DNA of 64,000 nt, taken from Nocardioides sp. B-3. Its GTDB lineage: Bacteria; Actinomycetota; Actinomycetes; Propionibacteriales; Nocardioidaceae. The notes beneath the pieces were generated by a model. The model was given only the letters and a program-made list of their open reading frames with translations, was not told the DNA's origin and made no database searches. The stretch is taken from NCBI RefSeq assembly GCF_024703895.1, contig NZ_CP087968.1, forward strand, positions 2,480,001-2,544,000, written 5' to 3'. Positions within the stretch are counted from its first letter, which is position 1, and the number at the start of each line of letters is the position of its first letter. Positions 51,780-60,429 of this stretch are shown here, piece by piece. The position numbers and the translations under genes were made by a program.

Positions 51780-52157
51780 GATGCGGTTCCTTCCGTGCGG
51801 ATTCCAGTGGTGGGGTTGTCTGCTGAGCCGGTTGCGGGGGAGTCCATCGCCGCCAGCACGGCGTCGAGGCGGCTGAACCGCTCCTCGGCCTGTCGGCGGT
51901 ATCGCTCGATCCATTTCGTCATCAGGTCGAACACCTCGGCTTCCAGGTGCACCGGTCGGCGCTGTGCCTCCCGGCTGCGGCTGACCAGTCCGGCCTCCTC
52001 GAGCACCTTGAGGTGCTTCGAGACGGCCTGCAGGCTGACGTCGTACGGCGCCGCCGTCGTTCACCGTCGAGTCGGCCACCGTGAGTCGCGCGACCATGTC
52101 GCGTCCGGGTCAGGGTCGGCCGGGGCGGCGAAGACCCCTGGAGAGCTGATCGGTCAT
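51776..52157 (-). CDS. ArsR-family transcriptional repressor
   Basis: About 126 residues. The winged helix is clear (PYDVSLQAVSKHLKVLEEAGLVSRSREAQRRPVHLEAE). There are no metal-site Cys residues in the helix, so it is probably not a metal sensor. The tail WIERYRRQAEERFSRLDAVLAAM is typical of AHSA1-associated repressors. Breaks near 52134 (CCAGGG for CCAGG), about 52110 and 52055. It probably represses its own operon by binding the two palindromes upstream. Confidence 0.82.
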
Positions 52158-52170
52158 GCGAGCACCTTCT

Positions 52171-52231
52171 TCAACTGATTGGTTGAATAAAGGTAGGCCG
52201 ACGTGTCCGACATTGTCAACCGTTGGGTTGA
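52171..52231 (-). promoter_or_regulatory. ArsR operon promoter flanked by two operator palindromes
   Basis: TCAACTGATTGGTTGA (52171-52186) and TCAACCGTTGGGTTGA (52216-52231) are near-identical inverted repeats 45 bases apart, each followed by AATAAA. Between and over them the minus strand has TTGACA (52219-52214), 18 bases, TACCTT (52195-52190). One palindrome covers the -35 and the other lies just downstream of the -10, an ideal repression arrangement. Confidence 0.7.
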
Positions 52232-52238
52232 ATAAACC

Positions 52239-53896
52239 TCATCCGAGCCGGGCGTGCACCAGCGAGACGACCGATGCGCCCTCGCCGGACGCCGACGCGA
52301 CGCGCTTCATCGACCCCGCGCGGATGTCGCCGGCCGCGAAGATGCCGGGCACCGTGGTGGCGAGGTCGGCGGGCGGCAGGCCGTCGGTCCGAGGCCTGCT
52401 TCGGCACGTCGCGCCCCGTGCGGATGAAGCCCTTGTCGTCCCGGGCGATCAGCGGCGGCAACCAGTCGCAGTGGGGTTCGGCCCCCAGCAGGAGGAACAG
52501 CCCGCGGATCTCGCGACGCGTCACCTCCCTCGTGTTGACGTCCTCGACGTCGACCCAGCTGAGGCTGTCGGTGCCACCCCCGGCGACGATGCGCGCACCC
52601 CCCGACGGTGATGCGGCGGTTGTACTCGATCTCGTTGATCAGGTAGTGCGACATCGTCTGGGTCAGGTCGGGACGCCGCACCATGATCGTCACGGACCGG
52701 GCGAAGCGGGCCGTGTGCACGGCCGCCTGCCCGGCGCTGTTGCCGCCGCCGACGACGATGACGTCGGCTCCCTCCATCCCGCGCGGATGCGGTCATGGCC
52801 CGCTCCGTAGAAGACGCCGTTGCCCACGAACTCGTCGACCGCGGGCACGCCGAGGCGCCGGTAGGTGACTCCCGTGGCGATGACGACCGCGCGGGCGCGT
52901 ACGTCGCCGCCCTCCGTGCACACGACGTGTGGCTCACCGTCCGTGCCGGGTCGCAGCTCGAGCACCGGCCAGCCGGTGAAGAACCGGGTGCCGAAACGGA
53001 TCGCTCGGGGCGCGGGCCCGGCTGGCCGGGCGCATGCCGGAGATGCCGCGCGGGAAGCCGAGGTAGTTGCGGATCATCGAGCTGGTGCCGGCCTGTCCGC
53101 CGATCGCATCGGACTCGATCGTCACGACGGAGAGGCCCTCGCTGGCGGCGTAGACACTCGCGCCCAGCCCTGCAGGCCCGGCGCCGATGACGACGAGGTC
53201 GACCACCCGGTCGACCTCGATGTCGTCGGGCCGACCGTAGATCTGGGTGTAGAGATCGCGGATGTCGGTCATGTGGACCGCTTCGTCCCGGCCGAAGGCA
53301 CTGACCACCGGCCACCGGTCCGGCTCGCCGCTGTAGCGGGCCATGACTTCTCGGCCCACCTCGGAGTCGGGCGCGTAGACTCGGGCGGGGGTGCCGATGC
53401 GGTCGAGGTAGTCGCGCATCGTCAGGGTCATCGCGTTGTCGACCGGCGAGACGATCTGCACGATCACCACCTCGGGCACGGCGATCGTCGCGTTCCAGTC
53501 GTTGAGCAACTCCAGCACGGTCGAGTGGAACTCCTCGTCGCGTACGCCGCGGGGCAGCAGCACGAAGGCGTCGTACTTCCCGGAGGCGAGACCGGGACGC
53601 AGGGCCTCGGAGTCCTCCCGGAAGACCGGCCGGGCGGCGGCCACCATCCGGCGCGCGGTGGGCACCACCTCACGCATGGCCGCGAGGGCGAACCGCACGT
53701 CAGCATCCGGGAGTCGCGAGTCGGCCACGAACAGGCACACGGGGATCTCGTCGCGGTGCAGGTCCATCACCACGTGCTTCGCCTCGCCTGCGGAGCGGGT
53801 CACGCGCACGTCGTACTCCCGCGAGTAGCGCCAGAACTGTTCCTCGAGCACGTCGGCGTGATCGGCGGAGATCAGGACGATCGCGGGGTTGGGCAC
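52239..53896 (-). CDS. Thioredoxin-reductase-like FAD protein with receiver-like N-terminus
   Basis: About 552 residues. The first 110 or so ([28 protein letters not shown]) look like a receiver-type domain, then a thioredoxin-like stretch. The reductase part has the FAD motif [21 protein letters not shown] and the NADPH motif [16 protein letters not shown]. It ends [11 protein letters not shown]...[11 protein letters not shown]. The redox CxxC is replaced by SSMIRNY, so it cannot act as a normal thioredoxin reductase. Breaks near 53026 and 53010, 52775, 52602 and 52396 (CCTCGG for CCTGG). GTG start with CATACT six bases upstream. Confidence 0.82.
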
Positions 53897-53902
53897 CCGG
53901 AA

Positions 53903-53936
53903 AGTATGTCCCAGGGACGTCTCCTAGGATCTGGGC
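53903..53936. promoter_or_regulatory. Divergent -10 elements for truA and the flavoprotein
   Basis: Forward TAGGAT (53925-53930) is six bases before GTG 53937. Reverse CATACT (53908-53903) is six bases before GTG 53896. Both starts appear leaderless, as at 7103. Confidence 0.45.
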
Positions 53937-54761
53937 GTGCGCATCCGGCTCGACCTCTCCTACGACGGCACCGATTTCAAGGGCTGGGCGACGCAGCCCT
54001 CGTTGCGCACGGTGCAGGGCTCGCTGGAGGACGCGCTGGCCATGGCGCTGCGTGTGCCGCTCCGTGTCGTCTGCGCCGGGCGTACCGACACCGGCGTGCA
54101 CGCCCGCGGCCGGTCGTGCACTTCGACGTCGAACCCGATCGCCTCGTGCGCTCGAGGGGACATTCGAAGCAACCGCCGCTCGACTCGCTCGTGCGCAGGC
54201 TCAACGGCATCCCGGACGGCGACGTGCGCGTACGCAGTGCGGTGGAGGCGCCGCCGGGGTTCGATGCACGCTTCTCGGCGGTCTGGCGGCGCTACGCCTA
54301 CCGGATCGCTGATCGCCCCGAGCTGATCGATCCCCTCACCCGGCGCCACGTGCTCGCGTGGGAGAGGCAGCTGGATGTCAGCGCCATGAATGCGGGCGCC
54401 GAACACCCGGTCGGCCTCAAGGACTTCGCGGCCTTCTGCAAGCGGCGCGAGGGCGCCACCACGATCCGCACCCTGATCGAGCTCGGCTGGACCCGGACCC
54501 CCGAGGGACTGGTCGAGGGCCGGGTCGTTGCCGACGCCTTCTGCCACACGATGGTGCGGTCGCTGGTCGGCTGCCCGGTGATCGTGGGGGAGGGGCGGCG
54601 CCCGCCGGAATGGGCCGCGGAGATGCTCGCCGGGCGCACTCAGGGACACCAGTATGACGGTCGTGCACCCCCGCGGACTGACGCTGGAAGAGGTCGGCTA
54701 CCCCGACGGTGGCGAGCTCGCCGCCCGGAGCCGAGCGAACCCGGGCGCGGCGTACCGCTGA
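53937..54761 (+). CDS. truA: tRNA pseudouridine synthase A
   Basis: Converts U38-U40 of the tRNA anticodon arm. [28 protein letters not shown] at the start and [19 protein letters not shown] with the catalytic Asp (GRTDTGVHA). [19 protein letters not shown] is the C-terminal motif. Breaks: 54109 (CCGG for CCAGG, Gly-Gln-Val) and about 54643. About 275 residues. truA normally follows rplQ directly in actinobacteria; here 5.6 kb of other genes intervene. Confidence 0.92.
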
Positions 54762-54837
54762 GTAGGTCGGGTACCCAAAAGGGTGAAGATCGCCTAGTTT
54801 GTCGTGCGATCCATTGTCGAGTCTCTCGGGAGACAGC

Positions 54838-55676
54838 ATGGCTAACAGTTCAGAACGCGTGCCCACGGGCACGACTCACCAGCGACACACCGAAACACGG
54901 TGGGCACATCGCAACCTGGGAGGGCCGTGGTGGCTCGCCCTGTTGCTCGTCCCACTCCTCCCGGCCGCGCTGCTGACCGCCGTACGCGGCGGAGACATCG
55001 GTGACGACCTGCGAGGTCGTGCGCTCACCGCGCTGAAGGGAGCCGGCCTCGACGGCGTCGACATCGACGCCAGCGGCCGCGACCTGACCCTGACGGCCGC
55101 GGATGGATCCGCCCTGAGCGGCGCCGACGCCGAGCGGGCGCGTGACCTCGTCGCCGACGTGGACGGCGTCCGCGTCGCCAGTCTCGGCGACGGGTTCGAC
55201 GGCGCTTCGGCCGGCTCGGACGACACCGACGCCACCGAGGAGCCCACCTCCGAGCCCTCCGAGACTGAGGAAGCCACCGAGTCCGCGAGTGCGGAGCCCA
55301 CGGCTGCGGGTGGTGCGAACTGTGAGGTGAGCGCCGCGCAGGCCGGCATCGACAAGGCGTTGGGTGCCGACTTCGTCCAGTTCGGCGAGCTCCGTCGCAT
55401 CCCCGACGACCCGTCGAAGGCCGAGATCGCTGCCGTGGCCGAGCTGATCGCGCCGTGCACCGACCTTGCCGTGACGGTCACGGGCTACACCGACAAGTTC
55501 GGCAGCAAGAAGCTCTCGCTGGCTCGGGCGATCAACGTGACCAACCTGCTCACCGAAGCAGGAGTCACCAGCGACATCAGCAAGGTCGGCGGGCACTTCA
55601 CACGAGAGCTCGGCGACAACGAGACCTGTGCGGGGGGCGCGATCAGAATCGCTTCGCCACGATCACGGTGGGGTGA
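54838..55676 (+). CDS. arfA: OmpA-family envelope protein, ArfA (OmpATb)-like
   Basis: About 280 residues. One N-terminal helix (WWLALLLVPLLPAALLTAV), a BON-like segment (LRGRALTALKGAGLDGVDIDASGRDLTL), a Glu/Ser/Thr-rich linker, then an OmpA-like peptidoglycan-binding domain. In it VTGYTDKFGSKKLSLARAINVTNLL and, after the break, NRFATITVG are the family ends. In Mycobacterium tuberculosis the homologue OmpATb helps adaptation to acid. The frame breaks near 55636 (extra Gs). GGGAGACAGC precedes the ATG. First gene of an arfABC-like operon; the symbol follows that gene order. Confidence 0.8.
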
Positions 55677-55680
55677 CGAC

Positions 55681-55830
55681 ATGGCTTGGTTGTTCGGACA
55701 GCTCTGGTTCCTGCTCCTGCTCGCGTTCGTGATCGGCGCCCCGGTGGCGTGGCTGGGCGCGAAGGTGGCCCTGCCGCACGTCGATGAGCTCGAGGCCGAG
55801 ACCGGCCTCTCCACGGATGGAGTCCTGTGA
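55681..55830 (+). CDS. arfB: ArfB-like small membrane protein
   Basis: 49 residues, intact. One helix (LWFLLLLAFVIGAPVAWLGAKVAL) and a short acidic tail (PHVDELEAETGLSTDGVL). Four bases after arfA and overlapping arfC by one base. In mycobacteria ArfB is the small accessory membrane protein of the same three-gene operon. Confidence 0.75.
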   Translation: MAWLFGQLWFLLLLAFVIGAPVAWLGAKVALPHVDELEAETGLSTDGVL

Positions 55831-57062
55831 TGGGTTGGTTGCTCGGTGAGAACTGGCTGTGGCTGCTGCTCAGCTTCCTGCTCGGCGTGGGGATCACGCT
55901 CTTCCTGATCCTGCGCAAGGTGGAGGTCTCCACGGCCTCCTCGAAGACGACGTACGCCGCCGCGGGCACCGGCGCAGCGGCTGCCGGTCTCGGCGCTGCC
56001 GGTCTGGCCGGCGCGGCTGCGACCGACCGCTCGACGAGCGTCGAGGAGCCCTCGCGGTTCACCTCGGGCTCGCACGCCGCCGGACCCGCGCCGGTGATCG
56101 AGCCGGAACCGTTCGTCGAGCCCACGCCGGTGATGGAGCCGGAGCCGGTCGCCGTCGCGGCACCCGCGGCCGACCCGGTCTTCGAGCCTGAACCCTTCGT
56201 CGAGCCTGCGCCCGTGGTCGAGGAGGTCGAGCTCGAGCCCGAGGTCGCCGCCGAGCCGGTGCGGGAGGCCGAGGCCATCACCGCCGAGGCCGCGGAGGTC
56301 CGGGAACCGGTCGTCGAGGAAGACGGTGACACCCGTGTCCGTGGGTTCGTCGGCACCGCGGCCGCCGCTGGCACGGTCAGTCGCTTCGGCGAGGGGTCGT
56401 TCGATCCGCTCGACGACGGTTCGTCGCCGGACCCGTCCTACACCATCAAGGGCAACGAGGACTCGATGCTCTTCCACCCGCCGGTGTCGCCCTACTACGG
56501 GCGGACGAAGGCGGAGGTGTGGTTCGACTCTGAGGACCGTGCGCGCAGCGCGGGCTTCACCCGGTGGGACGAGAAGGACCGCTCGACGGCTGTCGCCGGG
56601 TTCGCCTCGATGCCGGCTGCCGGTGCGTACGGCGAGGGCTCGGCCGATCCGCTGGCTGACGGTGCCTCACCGCACGAGTCGTTCACGATCAAGGGCAATG
56701 CCGACTCGATGCTCTTCCACCCGCCGGTGTCGCCCTACTACGGGCGGACGAAGGCGGAGGTGTGGTTCGACACGGAGGACCGTGCGCGCAGCGCGGGCTT
56801 CACCCGGTGGGACGAGAAGGACCGTGACACCGAGGTGCGCGGCTTCGCGTCGGTCCCGGCCGGCGCCTTCGGCGAAGGGTCCGCGGATCCGCTCGAGGGT
56901 GGCGCGTCGCCGCACGAGTCGTTCACGATCAAGGGCAATGCCGACTCGATGCTCTTCCACACCACCGAGTCGCCGTACTACGGTCGGACGATCGCCGAGG
57001 TGTGGTTCGACTCCGAGGACCGCGCCCGTGCCGCCGGGTTCACCCGCTGGGACGAACGCTGA
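55830..57062 (+). CDS. arfC: ArfC-like membrane protein with three sunset-like domains
   Basis: 410 residues, intact. One N-terminal helix (WLWLLLSFLLGVGITLFLIL) is followed by a long Glu/Pro/Val-rich linker (EPEPFVEPTPVMEPEP). Three copies of a domain follow, each reading IKGNxDSMLFH, then SPYYGRT.AEVWFDxEDRARxAGFTRWDE. NCBI annotation, as I recall, has a 'channel accessory protein ArfC, sunset domain variant'. The same module ends L4 and L17 in this window. Repeats 1 and 2 are almost identical in DNA, suggesting recent duplication. A GTG three bases upstream is an alternative start. Confidence 0.82.
   Translation: MGWLLGENWLWLLLSFLLGVGITLFLILRKVEVSTASSKTTYAAAGTGAAAAGLGAAGLAGAAATDRSTSVEEPSRFTSGSHAAGPAPVIEPEPFVEPTPVMEPEPVAVAAPAADPVFEPEPFVEPAPVVEEVELEPEVAAEPVREAEAITAEAAEVREPVVEEDGDTRVRGFVGTAAAAGTVSRFGEGSFDPLDDGSSPDPSYTIKGNEDSMLFHPPVSPYYGRTKAEVWFDSEDRARSAGFTRWDEKDRSTAVAGFASMPAAGAYGEGSADPLADGASPHESFTIKGNADSMLFHPPVSPYYGRTKAEVWFDTEDRARSAGFTRWDEKDRDTEVRGFASVPAGAFGEGSADPLEGGASPHESFTIKGNADSMLFHTTESPYYGRTIAEVWFDSEDRARAAGFTRWDER
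56392..57060 (+). repeat. Three tandem in-frame repeats in arfC
   Basis: The segment ACTCGATGCTCTTCCAC recurs at 56461, 56704 and 56944, giving periods of 243 and 240 bases. Each unit encodes one sunset-like domain plus a Gly/Ser/Asp-rich linker (GEGSADPL). Confidence 0.9.
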
Positions 57063-57074
57063 TCCACGAGCACG

Positions 57075-57116
57075 ACGAGGCCGCACCCGTTCTGCAGGGT
57101 GCGGCCTCGTTGCTTG
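57075..57116. terminator. Terminator after arfC
   Basis: ACGAGGCCGCACCC (57075-57088) pairs perfectly with GGGTGCGGCCTCGT (57097-57110), followed by TGCTTG. A strong stem with a weak T tract. Confidence 0.88.
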
Positions 57117-57139
57117 TCGCGACGCGAGATGATGTCCCC

Positions 57140-57749
57140 GTGACCGAGGACCACTACTTCTCCGCCGACCCCGCGGCGCCCTTCCACCGGGAGGCCTTCG
57201 TGGTCGAGGCACGGGGGCACGACTTCGAGCTCGTCAGTGGCGCGGGCGTGTTCAGCCGCGGGCACCTCGACCACGCGACCGCGGTGCTGTTCCGTGAGCT
57301 GGAGCCGCCGGTGCAGGGCCAGTTCCTCGACTGGGGATGTGGGTACGGCGCCATCGGGCTCGCGATCGCCCGCGCCGTACCCCTCGCGACCGTCACCGGC
57401 GTGGACGTCAACGAACGTGCGCTGCTCTCGGCCAACGAGAACGCGAAGACCATGGGCCTCGGTTCGCGGTTCGTGGCAGGCGCTGCCGGAGCAGATCCCG
57501 AGCGACATGACCTTCGACGAGATCTGGTCGAACCCGCCGATCCGGATCGGCAAGGCCGCGCTGCACGAGCTGTTGCTGACCTGGTTGCCGAGGCTGCGTC
57601 CCGACGGTCGAGCCGTGATGGTCGTCGGCAAGAACCTCGGCGCCGACTCGCTGCAGAGGTGGCTGGGCGAGCAGGGCTGGCCCACGACGCGCCCGGCCAG
57701 CGTGAAGGGGTTCCGGGTGCTGGAGACGCGGCGGGGCCAGCCGGGCTGA
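57140..57749 (+). CDS. Class I SAM-dependent methyltransferase, RsmC-like
   Basis: About 203 residues. VTEDHYFSADPAAPFHREAF opens it. SAM site LDWGCGYGAIGLAIARAVP near residue 67; catalytic NPP motif in WSNPPIRIGKAALHELL, typical of enzymes that methylate the exocyclic amine of guanine in rRNA. RsmC (16S G1207) is the best guess, but this short single-domain form may act elsewhere. One break near 57484 (an extra C). Convergent with the next gene; the stops abut. Confidence 0.78.
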
Positions 57750-58043
57750 TCAGTCCTCGTCGCTCTCGATCTGCTCGATGAGGTCGTCGGCGCTCGCATC
57801 GACCGCGAAGATCGGCAGGATGCTGACCACCCAGTGCGGTCGCTTGTCCTCGATCTCGTGGGCGAGGTCCCAGGCCTGCTGCGCGCCGACCGGGCCGAGG
57901 CGGACGTAGTCGCCCTCGTCCTCGTGCTCGTGGTCCGTGTCGATCTCGACCACCCGGGTCTCCGACCAGTCGTCGGCGAAGTCCTCGAAGGTGGTGTCGG
58001 CGTCGTCCGGGGTGTCCTCGGCGACGGGGTAGATCAGGGGCAT
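57750..58043 (-). CDS. Small acidic protein of unknown function
   Basis: 97 residues, intact, very rich in Asp and Glu. It starts MPLIYPVAEDTPDDADTTFEDFADDW and holds VRLGPVGAQQAWDLAHEIEDKRPHWVVSILPIF. No signal peptide or membrane segment. I do not recognise the family. CGGAG precedes the ATG by five bases. Confidence 0.6.
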   Translation of the reverse strand: MPLIYPVAEDTPDDADTTFEDFADDWSETRVVEIDTDHEHEDEGDYVRLGPVGAQQAWDLAHEIEDKRPHWVVSILPIFAVDASADDLIEQIESDED

Positions 58044-58285
58044 GGCGAACTCCGTTCGGTGGTGGTGGGCCGTGCTCGATCGTGCCGCCGCCCATCGTTG
58101 CAGAGGGCTGGGAAGGGCAGGCGTCGGCGGCTCGGGCCGGTCGCGCACGGCCCCGTTTCGGCGGTTGAGGAGGTCGCGCAGCGACCGTCACGAAACCCGA
58201 AACCTTTTGAAAATTCTTTTCCCCGCACCCCCGATCCGGTCGCTTTCGGGGGTCCTTTGTCGGTGGCTTCTGGTTGGGTTTTCGT

Positions 58286-59682
58286 ATGGCGACCAGCACC
58301 CGCAGCAGCACCGACACCCTGCCGGACACCCCGGCCGGAGTGCTGGCTGCGCTGCGGGCCGAGCAGGATGCCCGGCAGGCTTCCGAGGTCCGGTCGATGT
58401 CGTTGGCTGCGCACTGGGTCGCCCTGCACCCGGTGCTCGACCCCTCCTGCCCCGACGCGTGCTTCCAGTCCCCGAAGACACTCGCCGGTCAGGGGTCACC
58501 GGCGATTGACGAGTTCACCATCCCCGACATCGCGACCATGCTCGGCCAGACCTGTGACGCGGTCGGGTCGTATCTGACCGACGTGATCGAGCTGCGCTAC
58601 CGCCTCCCGCAGCTGTGGGCCGGGATCCTCGCCGGGCTGGTGACACCGTGGCGGGCCCGGCGGATCGCACAAACCACGGTCGGCCTCACCCCCGAAGCTG
58701 CCGGGTTCGTGGACGAGCAGACCGCGTGGTGTGCCAACCGGCTCACCCCGACCGAGCTGAGCCGGCTGGTGGACCACGCCCGGGCCCGGTTCATGCCCGA
58801 CCAACTCGCCAAGGAGACCGAGGACGCGGCGGATCGGCGGCACGTCACCTTCGACACCGACCGGGTCTCCTTCGACGGCACCCCTGCACCTCGAGGCCGA
58901 CCTCGACCTCCCCGACGCCCTCGGCTCCGGCCGAGGCCGTCGCCGCCGGTGCCGCCCACCAGCTGCGACTGGGCTCGACCGACACGTTGGACGGGCGCCG
59001 GGCCACCGCCCTCGGCGACCTCGCCCGCCACCAGCTCGCGTTCGGCTTCCCCGACAACGACGACATCGACGGGGAACTGGACCGCGGGTTGAGCAGCGAC
59101 GAGCGCAGCGAGGAGCGTGTCGAAACCAAGGCAGCCCCGACCACCCAGATCGTGCTCCACGCCCACCTCTCCGCCGACGCCATCACCCGCCACGACCTCG
59201 AGAACAACAGCGAGTGCCTGACCGGGTTCGTCGAGCAAGCGGGCGGCCGGGTCCTCACCGCCGAGCAGATCGCCGCCCGGTGCGGCCGTGACGACGTCAG
59301 CATCACCGTGAAACCGGTCATCGACCTCAGGGAGCGCCTCGCCACCGGCGGCTACACCCCGACCGAGCGGATCCGTGACCACGTCATCGCGCGCGACCGG
59401 ACCTGCGTGTTCCCTTGGTGCGGACGCAACGCCCGTCGCTGCGACCTCGACCACGTGGTTCCGTTCGACCACGACGCACCAGATCGTGGTGGCACCACGT
59501 CCACGGACAACCTCGCCGCGTTGTGCAGGCGACATCACCGCCTCAAGACCAAGGGCCGCTGGTCCTACGCGATGACCGAACCGGGCAGGTTCGTCTGGAC
59601 CAGCCCCCACGGACACCACTACCTCCGCGACCACACCGGCTCACGACCCATCGACGCAACCGGCCACCCGCCCGACCTCTGA
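58286..59682 (+). CDS. DUF222/HNH endonuclease of the 13E12 repeat family
   Basis: About 465 residues. N-terminal DUF222 domain (IPDIATMLGQTCDAVGSYLTDVIELRYRLPQLWAGILAGL). C-terminal HNH nuclease: RDHVIARDRTCVFPWCGRNARRCDLDHVVPFDH, then NLAALCRRHHRLKTKGRW, with both Cys pairs and the His-His motif. Genes of this family are present in many copies in mycobacteria and nocardioids; biological role unclear. One break near 58885 (an extra C). A 41-bp dispersed repeat sits in frame at 59087-59127. An AT-rich stretch (CTTTTGAAAATTCTTTT) at 58202 may be its promoter. Confidence 0.87.
59087..59127. repeat. 41-bp dispersed repeat inside the HNH gene
   Basis: Begins GGTTGAGCAGCGACGAGCGC and ends GTGTCGAAACC. 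I recall near-identical sequence scattered through Nocardioides genomes, usually between genes. Here it adds an in-frame stretch (GLSSDERSEERVET) to the DUF222-HNH linker. Confidence 0.6.
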
Positions 59683-59696
59683 CCACACCGCCCCAC

Positions 59697-59724
59697 ACCC
59701 CGCGATCACGAACGATCGCGGGGT
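59697..59724. terminator. Bidirectional terminator
   Basis: ACCCCGCGATC (59697-59707) pairs perfectly with GATCGCGGGGT (59714-59724) across a six-base loop. It lies between two convergent genes. Confidence 0.8.
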
Positions 59725-59734
59725 CACAGGCGAG

Positions 59735-60413
59735 TCATGACCCGACACGGATCATGTCCAGCACCTCCGCGGTGGATCGCACGTCGCCGTACGACCGATA
59801 GACGGTGTGGAGGGTGGCGTTGAGGTCGCGGTCGCGCATGGCGGCGACCGCATCGCCGATCACGATCACCCGGTGGTCGAGCGTGGCCGCGTCGCGGACG
59901 CTGGCCTCGACGCAGACATTGGCCACCGTGCCGGTGACGATGATCGTGTCGATGTCGCGCGCGGACAGGAGGTCCGGCAACGAACTGCTACGCGGGAAGA
60001 ACGCGCTGCGTGCCGTCTTCTCGGCCACCGGGTCGTCGTTGTGCACCGCCAGCCCGGACCAGAGCCGTTCCCCGGGGCTGACCATCCCCACCGGAGCGGG
60101 CGTAGTTCTCCGCGACCTCGGCGCCGAAGAACTCGACGTCCCTCGAGGTCGGCGACTGATGTTCCGGCACCACCCGGGCGACCGTCCCGCCAGCTGCTCG
60201 CAGCCCGTCGGCCAGCGCGTTGACGTTGGGCACGATGCCTCGGACGTACGGTGACTCGTGGGCGAAGAAGGGCACGATGTCGATCACCACGAGCGCCGTG
60301 CGGGCGGGTTCGATCACCTCGAAGGCGTGCTGGCGACCGCGTCGAGACACGTGGCGACGGATCTCGCGCTCCTCGATGGCCCAGTCGTGGAAGGCAACGT
60401 CGGTAGGGATCAC
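59735..60413 (-). CDS. Isochorismatase-family cysteine hydrolase
   Basis: About 226 residues. Catalytic triad visible: Asp in ALVVIDIVPFF, Lys in VAEKTARSAFF and Cys in VTGTVANVCVEASVRDA, with the cis-peptide TVAN just before the Cys. Members hydrolyse isochorismate, nicotinamide, ureidoacrylate or similar; nothing here fixes the substrate. One break near 60091 (an extra G in Gly-Gly-Met-Val). GTG start at 60413; it ends in the terminator region shared with the HNH gene. Confidence 0.87.
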
Positions 60414-60429
60414 CGCGACACGGTAGGCC

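Noticed and set aside
50697..52097. One 466-residue minus-strand protein covering DinB-like, AHSA1 and ArsR parts
   Set aside because: Each part is a separate known family with overlapping start/stop codons; the apparent fusion comes from frame breaks.
56392..57060. arfC repeats as CRISPR or satellite DNA
   Set aside because: Units are about 240 bp, coding and in frame, with no spacers.
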